NCBI RefSeq assembly: GCF_014192395.1
Contig: NZ_JACHXW010000031.1
Location: forward strand, 17,469-81,468
DNA from: Paenibacillus endophyticus
GTDB taxonomy: Bacteria; Bacillota; Bacilli; Paenibacillales; Paenibacillaceae
Direction of reading: 5' to 3'
Length of the DNA: 64,000 bases
A program made the translations under genes and the position numbers. Numbering within the stretch: position 1 is the stretch's first letter; each line of letters opens with the position of its first letter. Shown here piece by piece: positions 9,147 through 17,386 of this stretch. A model generated the notes under the pieces. It was not told where the DNA came from and made no database searches. It saw only the letters and a program-made list of their open reading frames with translations.

Positions 9147-9775
9147 TGGCACATGCAGTATCCAACCCGGCAGGAGCACATGGCGGACACGGCAACGGCC
9201 ACCATGAGGAGCATCACGATCAAGAATCGATGAAAATGTTCGGCTTCTGGCTGTTTCTCATAACAGACGTTATTCTATTTGGTACCTTATTCGCTACCTT
9301 CGTCGTCCTCCGTCTCAATACAGACGGAGGCCCGACAGGCGCAGAGCTGCTTGAGATGAACGGGATTATTATCTCGACCTTCATCCTGCTGACCAGCAGC
9401 TTCACGAGCGGAATTGCGGTGCTTGAGATGAACAAAGGCAATAAGCGCGGTCTAATTCTGTGGCTTGCCATCACCGCTTTGCTCGGTGCTTCCTTTATTT
9501 TTCTTGAGGTTAACGAGTTCATCCATTTGGTGCACGAAGGTGCGAATATCGGCACCAGCGCTTACTGGTCCGCGTTCTTTGTTCTAGTTGGTACGCACGG
9601 ACTTCACGTTTCGGTCGGCCTTGTGTGGATGATTGCGCTTATGCTTCAGCTTAGCCGCCGCGGAATTACTCCCGTTACGAAGCGCAAGGTCGGCATCATC
9701 AGCTTGTACTGGCATTTCTTGGACGTCGTTTGGATTTTCGTATTCACAATCGTTTATCTGATGGGGGTGATGTAG
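9146..9775 (+). CDS. qoxC: Quinol oxidase aa3-600 subunit III
   Basis: A 209-residue subunit with five membrane helices of the CtaE/QoxC family (LFLITDVILFGTLFATF, FFVLVGTHGLHV, YWHFLDVVWIFVF). The GTHGLHV and YWHFLDVVW motifs are typical. The cytoplasmic N-terminus is His-rich (GGHGNGHHEEHHDQE), as is that of QoxD and the tail of QoxA. It overlaps qoxB by one base and ends just before qoxD. Confidence 0.95.
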   Translation: MAHAVSNPAGAHGGHGNGHHEEHHDQESMKMFGFWLFLITDVILFGTLFATFVVLRLNTDGGPTGAELLEMNGIIISTFILLTSSFTSGIAVLEMNKGNKRGLILWLAITALLGASFIFLEVNEFIHLVHEGANIGTSAYWSAFFVLVGTHGLHVSVGLVWMIALMLQLSRRGITPVTKRKVGIISLYWHFLDVVWIFVFTIVYLMGVM

Positions 9776-9776
9776 G

Positions 9777-10109
9777 ATGTCGAACCATAACTCGCATGGT
9801 CATGATGCGCAGCACGAAGCTCATGGCGGCTCGATGAAGTCCTATGTTATCGGCTTCCTGTTCTCCATCATTCTGACGATTATCCCGCTCGTCGTCGTCA
9901 TGAATGATATGCTCGGCAAAACAGCGACTACCGTGCTCATTCTCATTATGGCCATTTTGCAGTTCGCCGTTCAGCTTATCTTCTTCATGCATATCCGCGA
10001 TGAAGAGAAGCCTCGCTTTAACCTAATGGCGCTCATTTTCGGACTCGTGATTCTGCTCACGATCGTAGCCGGCTCCATTTGGATTATGACCTACAATGCT
10101 GTTGGCTAA
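9777..10109 (+). CDS. qoxD: Quinol oxidase aa3-600 subunit IV
   Basis: A 110-residue three-helix subunit of the CyoD/QoxD family (GFLFSIILTIIPLVVVM, ILIMAILQFAVQLIFFMHI). The N-terminus is again His-rich (NHNSHGHDAQHEAHGG). The start codon follows the qoxC stop by one base, with GGGGGTGATG as ribosome site inside qoxC. A terminator closes the operon. Confidence 0.93.
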   Translation: MSNHNSHGHDAQHEAHGGSMKSYVIGFLFSIILTIIPLVVVMNDMLGKTATTVLILIMAILQFAVQLIFFMHIRDEEKPRFNLMALIFGLVILLTIVAGSIWIMTYNAVG

Positions 10110-10126
10110 CGCCGACTGCGCTTAAT

Positions 10127-10167
10127 AAGACCGTACCGAAGTCGTTGCGACTGGTACGGTCTTTTTC
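10127..10167 (+). terminator. Terminator of the qox operon
   Basis: Arms AAGACCGTACC and GGTACGGTCTT followed by TTTT. Confidence 0.85.
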
Positions 10168-10284
10168 GTGCATTACAACAAGGCCTCCCACTGTTCTTTA
10201 TTGGATATAGCCAAACTCTCCCTAGCATCTTCCGCAATAAATATGCCACAATCTCCCTATAAACGAGTTTACTAAAATCATGAG

Positions 10285-11316
10285 GTGATCAAGATAACCA
10301 TTACTCTTCGGCCCTTGCAGCTCCCAGGCGACTACGAGCAGCTAGCCCAGTTACTGAATCAAGTGTGGTCGGAGCCGACCACCGCGCAGCGCCTTCTAGA
10401 AGACGATCAGAAGCTGTATGAAGTAGGACACACGTGGATGGACGAAAATGGTCTGCTTGGCGGGTATGACCGAGAGCGCCAGGCAGCCGTTAACGAGCAC
10501 GGAGAAATCGTAGGTTTTGCATGGTCTTGGCGGGCGCCATGGACAGAGCCCGGCTACTTGTGCAACACCCTCATTGTGGATGAGGCTTACCGCAACCGTG
10601 GTATAGGCAGCTTGCTGCTGCGTCATATCACACAATGGGCATCGAAGCTCGGTGCAGCCGCGCTGCTCGCAGAAGTGTGGGACGACCATGCCGAGGCTAG
10701 ACAATTCGCGACCAAACGCGGCTTTGCGATCGAACGCCATGCCTTTCAATCGCTGCTTCAGCTCGATTCCGGAGAATGCCGGCACGCAGCTCTTGCGCCT
10801 GAACAGCCCGACCTGCGCTTTCTCACGCTTTCCGATGAGCCCGGCGAAGTAAGCGATCATAAACTTTATGCGCTGTACAAGGAGTCGTTAGTTGATATTC
10901 CCGGATTTATGGGCGAGGTGCCTGCCTATGAAGAATGGCTCAAATGGTACTTGAAGGTCGATGGCTTCGCACCCGAACGGGTGATCATAGCAGCCGATGG
11001 AGATACATTTGTCGGTGTAACCAACGTGCTGCATAATCTTCAGACGAACGGCATGTATCACGAATATACGGGCGTAAGTCGCAGCTATAGAGGCAGAAAA
11101 GTCGCTCTAGCCTTGAAGATAAAAGCGATTGAGCTTGCCCTCGAGCATGGGGCTTCCTACATTCGTACCGATAACGATTCGCTGAATGTACCCATCCTAT
11201 CCATTAATCGCAAGCTGGGCTATGTGCCTCTGCGAGGCTCTTACCGCCTCCTCGCTCCTCTTGAGACCGTAATAGCAAGTCTGAACCAGCAAAGCCCACT
11301 TCATAAGAGCGTATAA
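10285..11316 (+). CDS. Tandem GNAT-family N-acetyltransferase
   Basis: A 343-residue protein made of two GNAT folds. The first carries the acetyl-CoA loop in NTLIVDEAYRNRGIGSLLL (about residues 93-111); the second has YTGVSRSYRGRKVALALK and then NPILSINRKLGY-like VPILSINRKLGY, typical of the mycothiol-synthase-like and antibiotic-acetyltransferase relatives. The substrate cannot be told from sequence. The start is uncertain: GTG 10285 is inside the only ribosome site (GAGGTGAT), so a few residues less at the N-terminus is possible. Single gene with no operon partner. Confidence 0.85.
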   Translation: MIKITITLRPLQLPGDYEQLAQLLNQVWSEPTTAQRLLEDDQKLYEVGHTWMDENGLLGGYDRERQAAVNEHGEIVGFAWSWRAPWTEPGYLCNTLIVDEAYRNRGIGSLLLRHITQWASKLGAAALLAEVWDDHAEARQFATKRGFAIERHAFQSLLQLDSGECRHAALAPEQPDLRFLTLSDEPGEVSDHKLYALYKESLVDIPGFMGEVPAYEEWLKWYLKVDGFAPERVIIAADGDTFVGVTNVLHNLQTNGMYHEYTGVSRSYRGRKVALALKIKAIELALEHGASYIRTDNDSLNVPILSINRKLGYVPLRGSYRLLAPLETVIASLNQQSPLHKSV

Positions 11317-11426
11317 TGACCAGTCCTACAAAAGATCGTGTAATGAACAATCCTACAAAACGGTCAGTTTTCACACACCTACACGAATAAAAGGTTGCAG
11401 GCCAGTTACTCAGTGACCGGTAAAGC

Positions 11427-11470
11427 AAAAAGACCTTGGGGAGAATGAGAATTCTCCAAGGTCTTTTTAC
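11427..11470. terminator. Bidirectional terminator
   Basis: Arms AAAAAGACCTTGG and CCAAGGTCTTTTT around GAGAATGAGAATTCT, which is itself partly self-complementary. It serves the convergent acetyltransferase and sigma-operon transcripts. Confidence 0.85.
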
Positions 11471-11487
11471 GAGCTATTAAGTCAGCA

Positions 11488-12180
11488 TTAACGTCCTTTT
11501 TCCACTACCTCAACGCCCTTCGGCACAATCAGGGTCAGCCTAGTATCAACCGAATCAGAGATGAGCCCGCTATCACGCCGATCGACTGCACCGACCATAA
11601 CATACATGGTTGAGCCAATGATCTCGGTCTGCATGATCTTGCTGTCCAGCCGGTCCAGCTTCTCCGAAGAGCGATAACGAACTTGGCCAATGAGCTGCAG
11701 CTCCCGAGCATCCGTTTGGTCCAATTCAATCCCATCCCATGCTTGCACGACGATCTTATTGATGCTCGCAGGCACCTTTACCGTTTTGGTCTCGACGAAA
11801 GCCGTACGCTGCGTCATATTCAGTCCTCTTTGCAGCTCATCGAATAATCCCGTAGACATGAGAAGGGCAAGCCCTAAGCTCACCGTTCCGATTGCGCCAA
11901 CAAAAAACACGCTCATCCAATCGTAGCGAACGACCGTGCGATTGCTATTCGAAAACTTCAAATAAAGCAGCAGCTCAGCCCCGAGCATAATAAATACAAC
12001 GGGAGCAACCCACAAGAGCACCTCGAATGCCTCCATGTCCTGCCACAGCGATACCGCGAGCGCCGTACCGATGAGCATCAGCGTTACCCCCATGGAAAGG
12101 GAGCCTACGCGCCATGTCCGGATATTTATCGGCTCATGAACGACTGCTTGAGCTGCATGCGGCGGGATTACCGTGTTCAA
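11488..12180 (-). CDS. Membrane protein of the sigma operon, unknown function
   Basis: A 230-residue protein with three or four membrane segments in the N-terminal half (MGVTLMLIGTALAVSL, VLLWVAPVVFIMLGAELLLYL, MSVFFVGAIGTVSLGLALLM) and a C-terminal extracytoplasmic beta-rich domain. The general plan (LiaF/DUF4097-like membrane part plus beta domain) resembles envelope-stress accessory proteins, but I cannot assign a family. It is the last gene of the sigma/anti-sigma operon; its ATG overlaps the stop of the gene before it by four bases. Confidence 0.8.
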   Translation of the reverse strand: MNTVIPPHAAQAVVHEPINIRTWRVGSLSMGVTLMLIGTALAVSLWQDMEAFEVLLWVAPVVFIMLGAELLLYLKFSNSNRTVVRYDWMSVFFVGAIGTVSLGLALLMSTGLFDELQRGLNMTQRTAFVETKTVKVPASINKIVVQAWDGIELDQTDARELQLIGQVRYRSSEKLDRLDSKIMQTEIIGSTMYVMVGAVDRRDSGLISDSVDTRLTLIVPKGVEVVEKGR

Positions 12181-13349
12181 TGCGACTCCTCCTCACGTTT
12201 TGGAATACGCGACTTTGGCAGCTCAGGCGGCTTTCCTCTGAATATATCAGTAGATGGCCGATTGCCGAAGGCTAGGCGCAATCCCACAATAATCATTATA
12301 AAAGCAACGACAGCAGTCGGAATCATGTATTTGACCTGCATATATTGATTGTACAGCTGACTCGAGAAATGAGACGTAACCTCGGCAGCGACACGGTCCA
12401 TTAAATAATAAACGCCGAATCCGAGCAGCCCGATCCCAAACCATCTTTGATAAGGAACCAGCTGCGTAAGGACAGGCTCGTCCGTAAGGTCCTCCCGCTC
12501 ATAACGCGAAGCCTGCTGCAGCGCATCAAAGAACGCATAACACCAGAACAGCGGGAGCAGGAAGAAGAACAGCGACAGCCGCAGATTGTCCATAATGAAT
12601 ATGGTCAGTAGAAAACCGCCCATCAACTGCAGCCCTCGTTTTTGCAAGCCCAAATAAAGATGTCCCGCTCCTGGGAAAATAGATAATGCGATCGCCAGCA
12701 CCTTGCTCTTGCGTCCGGAGGCGATATACGATTCCATATCCTCGAATATAGCCCGATCCATAAGAAGCTCGCCGCGATGCTTGGCATTCAGCTGGCTTAT
12801 CGCATCGAACATGCTGTAGATCCAAATCACGGGCAAAGCAAGCAGAAATACGAGCAGCTCTCCCCTATGAATAATCGCACTCAGAAATACGATGATCGCA
12901 AACCATCCGATAAACGAAATAAGTATCGTGATGCCGCGCTGCATAAGACCCATATTCATATGGCCCAGTCCAGGTATGAAGGAGAACAGGATCGTTCTCG
13001 TTTTCTCTCGCTGCTGCTCAAGCGCAAGCGGTACAAAGCCGGGACCGAAGTGATCGCCGGGGTGTTCGAAAGGATGCTGAACCACATGCGGCGATACGCC
13101 TTTGCCAACAAGCAGCGTAAACAGCATATCGACCATGTTCACGATCCATGTGATGAGCGCCACGAACACCAAGAAAAACATAAACCCGTCATCCATGCTA
13201 GCGCCGGTAATCGCAATAAGCAGCATCAGGCCAAGTGAGCCAAAAAAACCTCCGCCGTACAGCACTGCGCGTACGGGACGATTGATATATCCATGCCCGA
13301 CACCGGGCAGGAATGCGAGTAAAAATGCCAATAAGGGGCTTTTGTTCAT
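12177..13349 (-). CDS. Polytopic membrane protein of the sigma operon, unknown function
   Basis: A 390-residue protein with about ten hydrophobic segments. The motif FLPGVGHGYINR near the start recurs as FIPGLGHMNMGLMQRG and IFPGAGHLYLGLQKRG, so it is built from three copies of a PG(A/L/V)GH-Y-G unit like that of the TM2 domain family. This internal triplication is seen directly. Function is unknown. Third gene of the operon, 27 nt behind the anti-sigma gene. Confidence 0.82.
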   Translation of the reverse strand: MNKSPLLAFLLAFLPGVGHGYINRPVRAVLYGGGFFGSLGLMLLIAITGASMDDGFMFFLVFVALITWIVNMVDMLFTLLVGKGVSPHVVQHPFEHPGDHFGPGFVPLALEQQREKTRTILFSFIPGLGHMNMGLMQRGITILISFIGWFAIIVFLSAIIHRGELLVFLLALPVIWIYSMFDAISQLNAKHRGELLMDRAIFEDMESYIASGRKSKVLAIALSIFPGAGHLYLGLQKRGLQLMGGFLLTIFIMDNLRLSLFFFLLPLFWCYAFFDALQQASRYEREDLTDEPVLTQLVPYQRWFGIGLLGFGVYYLMDRVAAEVTSHFSSQLYNQYMQVKYMIPTAVVAFIMIIVGLRLAFGNRPSTDIFRGKPPELPKSRIPKREEESH

Positions 13350-13376
13350 GCTGTATCATTCCTTTCTATTATGGTT

Positions 13377-13952
13377 TTATGGTTTAAAACGGGTAGCCTT
13401 CAAGCTGTCCAACCATGACCCGGTTTGGTTAACGATCTGATCCGACCATGATTCCGAATATTTGTTGTCGTCCTCATCAGGCTTCGGCTCCACGATCGGC
13501 TGGCGATTCTCATTCAGATCATGTTGAACCAGTTTCTGCGAGAAGGAGGCGAATGTTCCGCTTATAAGCAGCAGCAGCGTAATGGAGGCTGCAATCGTAT
13601 AGTGTGTGATTGGATGCTGCAGCCAGGTGCGCAGGCGCGGCGCCTTTTCCAGCTTGGATTCGGACACATGCCGCTTAGATGCAACGGCTTCTTGCCGAAG
13701 CTCTTCCATTAGCTGTCCTACCACACGCTGCTCAAGCAAAGCCATGTCAGGAAGGATTAAGCGAGAAGAGCTATTCTCGGCGAATGAGGCTGAAAGCTCC
13801 TCTTCCTCCGACCATGCAATGGCATCCATCAAAAGCTGCAAACACAAATCGCAGCCGGCCAAATGCCGTTCTGCCTCTGACCGTTCAACACCCGTCAACT
13901 TGTCCTTCACGTACAGAATCATTCGATCCTGCGCGATATGCTCATCTCTCAT
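13377..13952 (-). CDS. Anti-sigma factor with zinc-finger (zf-HC2) domain
   Basis: A 191-residue single-pass protein. The N-terminal domain has the anti-sigma zinc motif (HLAGCDLCLQL: HxxxCxxC). A membrane helix lies at about 124-145 (YTIAASITLLLLISGTFASF) and a short C-terminal part is outside. Such proteins hold their ECF sigma factor inactive at the membrane. The ATG overlaps the sigma gene's stop by four bases, so the two proteins are made together. Release signal unknown. Confidence 0.9.
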   Translation of the reverse strand: MRDEHIAQDRMILYVKDKLTGVERSEAERHLAGCDLCLQLLMDAIAWSEEEELSASFAENSSSRLILPDMALLEQRVVGQLMEELRQEAVASKRHVSESKLEKAPRLRTWLQHPITHYTIAASITLLLLISGTFASFSQKLVQHDLNENRQPIVEPKPDEDDNKYSESWSDQIVNQTGSWLDSLKATRFKP

Positions 13953-14506
13953 TCGAAATCCTCCTTCCGCCAGTGGCGCCTCATCCAGCTTCTAGCCCGG
14001 TACAGCCTTGACTCTACGCTCTTAAGCTCCAGTCCCGTTTCAGCGGCTATCTGCTCGTACGACTTATCTTCCATATAATAAGCCATGACGACCTCGCGAT
14101 AATTATTCGGCATCTCGTCTACCCGGTCTCGGATATGCTTCCGATCCGCTTGTTCCATCGCAACCACCTCGGCAGCGGGCATAACCGCGTTATCCTCCTG
14201 CTGTTTTTCCGATAGGGTGTCGCTGTCCCCAAGCTCTTCCGGCCTTCGCGCCCTGCTTCGTTTGAAATCAATCGATCGGTTAACGGCAATGCGCGTTATC
14301 CAGGTTTTCAATCCATCTAATCGGCAATCCGGAAGGGAGCGATAGATTTGCAGCAGCACTTCCTGCGTAACATCCTCCGCATCATGCGGAGAATGAAGCA
14401 CTGCGAAGACTGTTCTATATATATAAGGACCATATGCTTGCACAAAAGGGCCATAATGCTCGGGCCCGCCCTTCTGCACCGCCTTGATCCAATCTTCATC
14501 TTGAAT
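13949..14506 (-). CDS. ECF-type RNA polymerase sigma factor
   Basis: A 185-residue sigma-70 family regulator. Region 2 is seen in YIYRTVFAVLHSPHDAEDVTQEVLLQIYRSL, given here as its core DAEDVTQEVLLQIYRSL, and region 4 in YYMEDKSYEQIAAETGL with the helix-turn-helix. The start is uncertain. An AAGGAG site at 14516-14521 lies 9 nt before an in-frame ATT at 14504-14506, which gives the family's usual N-terminus (QDEDWIKAVQKGG). The upstream GTG at 14608 would add 34 residues with no family resemblance and sits against the terminator of ywhD. First gene of a four-gene operon with its anti-sigma factor; probably autoregulated. Confidence 0.88.
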   Translation of the reverse strand: MQDEDWIKAVQKGGPEHYGPFVQAYGPYIYRTVFAVLHSPHDAEDVTQEVLLQIYRSLPDCRLDGLKTWITRIAVNRSIDFKRSRARRPEELGDSDTLSEKQQEDNAVMPAAEVVAMEQADRKHIRDRVDEMPNNYREVVMAYYMEDKSYEQIAAETGLELKSVESRLYRARSWMRRHWRKEDFE

Positions 14507-14521
14507 GTCGCTCCACTCCTT
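14504..14521 (-). promoter_or_regulatory. Ribosome binding site before a probable ATT start
   Basis: AAGGAG (14521-14516) is followed after 9 nt by ATT (14506-14504) in the sigma-factor frame. No ATG, GTG or TTG lies in frame at a usable distance from it. Confidence 0.5.
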
Positions 14522-14610
14522 CCCAATCCAATAGACGCCAGCCAGTCCCTCTTCCCCTGCACTGCCGTCAAAAATAATTTCAGCTCTTGCGCAAATGCAT
14601 CCGCTCACGC

Positions 14611-14660
14611 AAAAACCTCATCATTCGTAAGGGCGTGCCCCTGCGAACGATGAGGTTCTT
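14611..14660 (-). terminator. Terminator of ywhD
   Basis: On the minus strand AACCTCATCGTTCG pairs with CGAATGATGAGGTT, followed by TTTT. It separates ywhD from the sigma operon. Its 3' arm contains the only ribosome-like GAGG ahead of the GTG at 14608. Confidence 0.75.
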
Positions 14661-14713
14661 ATCCTTTATTGCCGCAAGCGCACACCTTGCTTCTTTGCCG
14701 CTGCTGCGTTTTC

Positions 14714-15238
14714 CTACCCGCCAAGCGACTGCTTAAGCTCTTCGGGCGAGCGGTCCCACCATTCTTGGTTGTGTTCGACCAGAAGCTTCCGCAGCGCCGC
14801 TCTCTCTACCTCGCCAAGCTCGGTCAGGTTATAGCGGCGTTTGATGGAATGATCCAGCTTATTAACGTGGTCGGCTAGAATCTTCCAGCCCCGGCGCGCC
14901 TCGGAATCAATCAGCATTTCGCATGCCGTTGCGCCGGCGTAATATGACCCTTCCTCGTTGCGGTCAACGGCTACCCAGACGATCCAGCACTGGCGCCCGT
15001 TCGGCGTGTCCTCTTTGTTTGGCGTGAACTTGATGCCGCGCTCCACCTTGCTTTTGGCATGCATGGCCCCAACATCGATATAAGCGACTCCGTCATCGAT
15101 AATGACACAGGATACGGCGCTTAGATCGATTGTCCCTGCACCAAAGCCTTTATGTTGTTTGCTGCTCACTACGTTGAGCGACAGTGATTTCTTTTCCTTT
15201 TTTTCCGGCTGAGCCGGCTGTCCTTGTTCTTCCGTCAT
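14714..15238 (-). CDS. ywhD: YwhD family protein
   Basis: A 174-residue cytoplasmic protein that matches the Bacillus YwhD family in length and in segments such as FGAGTIDLSAVSCVIID, DVGAMHAKSKVERGIKF and NGRQCWIVWVAVDR. Biochemical function is unknown. In B. subtilis the gene is next to pbpG-speE-speB; here it is about 9.4 kb away, with the qox and sigma operons between, so the block has been split by insertion or rearrangement. Single-gene unit with its own terminator, preceded by a Lys/Pro/Gln-rich N-terminus. Confidence 0.88.
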   Translation of the reverse strand: MTEEQGQPAQPEKKEKKSLSLNVVSSKQHKGFGAGTIDLSAVSCVIIDDGVAYIDVGAMHAKSKVERGIKFTPNKEDTPNGRQCWIVWVAVDRNEEGSYYAGATACEMLIDSEARRGWKILADHVNKLDHSIKRRYNLTELGEVERAALRKLLVEHNQEWWDRSPEELKQSLGG

Positions 15239-15343
15239 GCGTATTCACACCTTCCCCATACAATAATTCCATTTTAGCTAATAATCATCGAAAAGCAAAC
15301 ATATACATGCTGTAGATGCTTGTCAACGGGAGGGAAACGTTCA

Positions 15344-17359
15344 ATGACTCCACGCTATTTCAAACGAATTTTACTCGTAATACTCGCAGTCGTCATGCTC
15401 GGCTTATCGGTGCACTACGGCTTCGGGAATGCTTGGCAATCCCAATATACGTATGCTTTTGCCCCCGCCGCCAAAGCCAAGCAAGCACCTGCTCCTGCGC
15501 CGAAATCGGCCAAGCCGCCAACCGTGCAGGAACCAAACACCGTCATGACGCCAAAGCCGGAGGAGCTCAGCAATCGTGTTGTTGAGTACCATATTAGCGT
15601 GCATTTGGTTGATGATGCCAAGGGATTGAACGGGGACCAAACGGTCACTTGGAATAACCCTGGGAAAAAAGAGGTGTCCGAGCTCTACTTCCATCTATAC
15701 CCGAATGCCTTCCAGTCCGATGAATCCACTTTCATGAAGGAATCGGGAGGCAAGCTGCGGCAGGATGAGGCAACGCTGAACAGCAAGGGCTACATGAAGC
15801 TGCTTACGCTGGAGACGCTTGATGGCGAAAGCCTGCTGCCGCGCCTGCAATACGTTCAGCCTGATGACGGCAACGATAATGACTTCACCTTGGCCAAAAT
15901 CCGGCTGCCTGAGCCTGTAGCCCCGGGGAAGTCGGTTACGCTTCGCATGGGCTATGAAGTAAAGCTGCCCGAGGTGTTCGCAAGAATGGGCTATTCCGGT
16001 GATTTTGTGATGGCGGGGCAATGGTTTCCCAAAATTGCGGTCTATGAGCCGACTGGAACACGCGGACGAACAGCCGAGGGCTGGAATGTTCACCAGTATC
16101 ACGGAAATTCCGAATTTTACAGCGACTTCGGCATCTACAGCGTAAGAATTAAAGTGCCGGAAGCTTACACCGTGGCCGCTACCGGCTTTCAAACCAAGCC
16201 TATCGAAATCAAGGATCAAATGAAGGTCTACCAGTTTTATGCAGATGATGTGCACGACTTTGCATGGTCGGCCTCTCCCGACTTCGTCTATGAAGAGACG
16301 GCCTATTCCGATAAGGGCATACCAGGCGTTCGTATAAAGCTCTATCTAGACCCGTCGCACGCCGCCTTGAAGGACCGCTACATGCATGCTGCCAAATCAG
16401 CACTCTCGAGCTACGCCAAATGGTATGGGGAGTACCCCTATAGCACGCTATCGATTGTCGTACCGCCTAAAGGAGCAAACGGCGCCGGCGGAATGGAATA
16501 CCCTACCCTCATCACGGCCTTCGCTGCGGAGAAGCAGAATCCAGGCTACGATCTGGAACGTACGGTCGTTCATGAGATCGGACACCAGTATTGGTACGGA
16601 ATGGTCGCCTCCAACGAATTCGAAGAAGCGTGGCTGGATGAAGGCTTTACGTCTTATGCGGAGGATAAGGTGATGGAGACGACGTATGGCGTAGAATCCA
16701 ATCTGCGCGTGGAGGCCAGCTACATGACCGATCCTGCCCCTTTGAAGCAGCCTTCGTGGGCGTATGGCAGCCATTCGCAATATGCCGAAAACGTCTATAT
16801 GCGCGCCAAGCTTGTGCTAATCGGCATCGAGAATCAGGTCGGCTCCCGAACGATGCAGAAAATTCTGCGCACTTACTTCCAGAAGTTCAAATTTAAGCAC
16901 CCTACTTCATCCGACTTCCAGCGGGTTGTGGAGCAGGTGACCAAGACCAAATGGCATGATTATTTCAGCCAATACGTATATGACGATCAAATGGCAGACT
17001 TCTCGATCGAATCCATTCATGTCCGTCCTGTCACGCAGGATGGCGCCAACATGTACGAGTCCATCGTCCTTGTCAAAAAGAACGGCGGCACCAATGGCGA
17101 CATAAAAATTCTCATGCGCTTTAAAGACGGCTCAGAGGTCACAAAGCTATGGCATGCGGAAGAATCGCATATGCAATATAAGCTCCTGCACTCCACTCCG
17201 CTCGAATGGGCGATGGTTGACCCCAAATACAGCAATGTGCTCGATAACAAGCTCATCAACAACTATATGCAGGCCCAGCTGCCCGAAGACACGCGAACGA
17301 GATGGAGCCTCGGTACGGTCAAGCTGATTGAAGGTCTGCTCGGGTCGCTGAGCTGGTAA
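15344..17359 (+). CDS. Secreted or membrane-anchored M1 family zinc metallopeptidase
   Basis: A 671-residue aminopeptidase-like protein. Residues about 5-30 form a signal or anchor segment (ILLVILAVVMLGLSVHYGF), followed by an Ala/Pro/Lys linker. The M1 core has the GGMEYPTLI exopeptidase loop (variant of GAMEN) and the zinc motif HEIGHQYWYGMV with the second Glu in EAWLDEGF (near residues 410-433). The ATG at 15344 is used because CGGGAGGG lies just upstream; the earlier in-frame codon at 15320 has no site. Substrate unknown. The next gene, 27 nt downstream, encodes a membrane protein and is probably cotranscribed. Confidence 0.9.
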   Translation: MTPRYFKRILLVILAVVMLGLSVHYGFGNAWQSQYTYAFAPAAKAKQAPAPAPKSAKPPTVQEPNTVMTPKPEELSNRVVEYHISVHLVDDAKGLNGDQTVTWNNPGKKEVSELYFHLYPNAFQSDESTFMKESGGKLRQDEATLNSKGYMKLLTLETLDGESLLPRLQYVQPDDGNDNDFTLAKIRLPEPVAPGKSVTLRMGYEVKLPEVFARMGYSGDFVMAGQWFPKIAVYEPTGTRGRTAEGWNVHQYHGNSEFYSDFGIYSVRIKVPEAYTVAATGFQTKPIEIKDQMKVYQFYADDVHDFAWSASPDFVYEETAYSDKGIPGVRIKLYLDPSHAALKDRYMHAAKSALSSYAKWYGEYPYSTLSIVVPPKGANGAGGMEYPTLITAFAAEKQNPGYDLERTVVHEIGHQYWYGMVASNEFEEAWLDEGFTSYAEDKVMETTYGVESNLRVEASYMTDPAPLKQPSWAYGSHSQYAENVYMRAKLVLIGIENQVGSRTMQKILRTYFQKFKFKHPTSSDFQRVVEQVTKTKWHDYFSQYVYDDQMADFSIESIHVRPVTQDGANMYESIVLVKKNGGTNGDIKILMRFKDGSEVTKLWHAEESHMQYKLLHSTPLEWAMVDPKYSNVLDNKLINNYMQAQLPEDTRTRWSLGTVKLIEGLLGSLSW

Positions 17360-17386
17360 GTAACTGCGTTCAAGGAGCGATAAACG

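Noticed and set aside
10396..10860. Minus-strand 154-codon frame within the tandem acetyltransferase.
   Set aside because: Antisense to clear GNAT motifs, no ribosome site.
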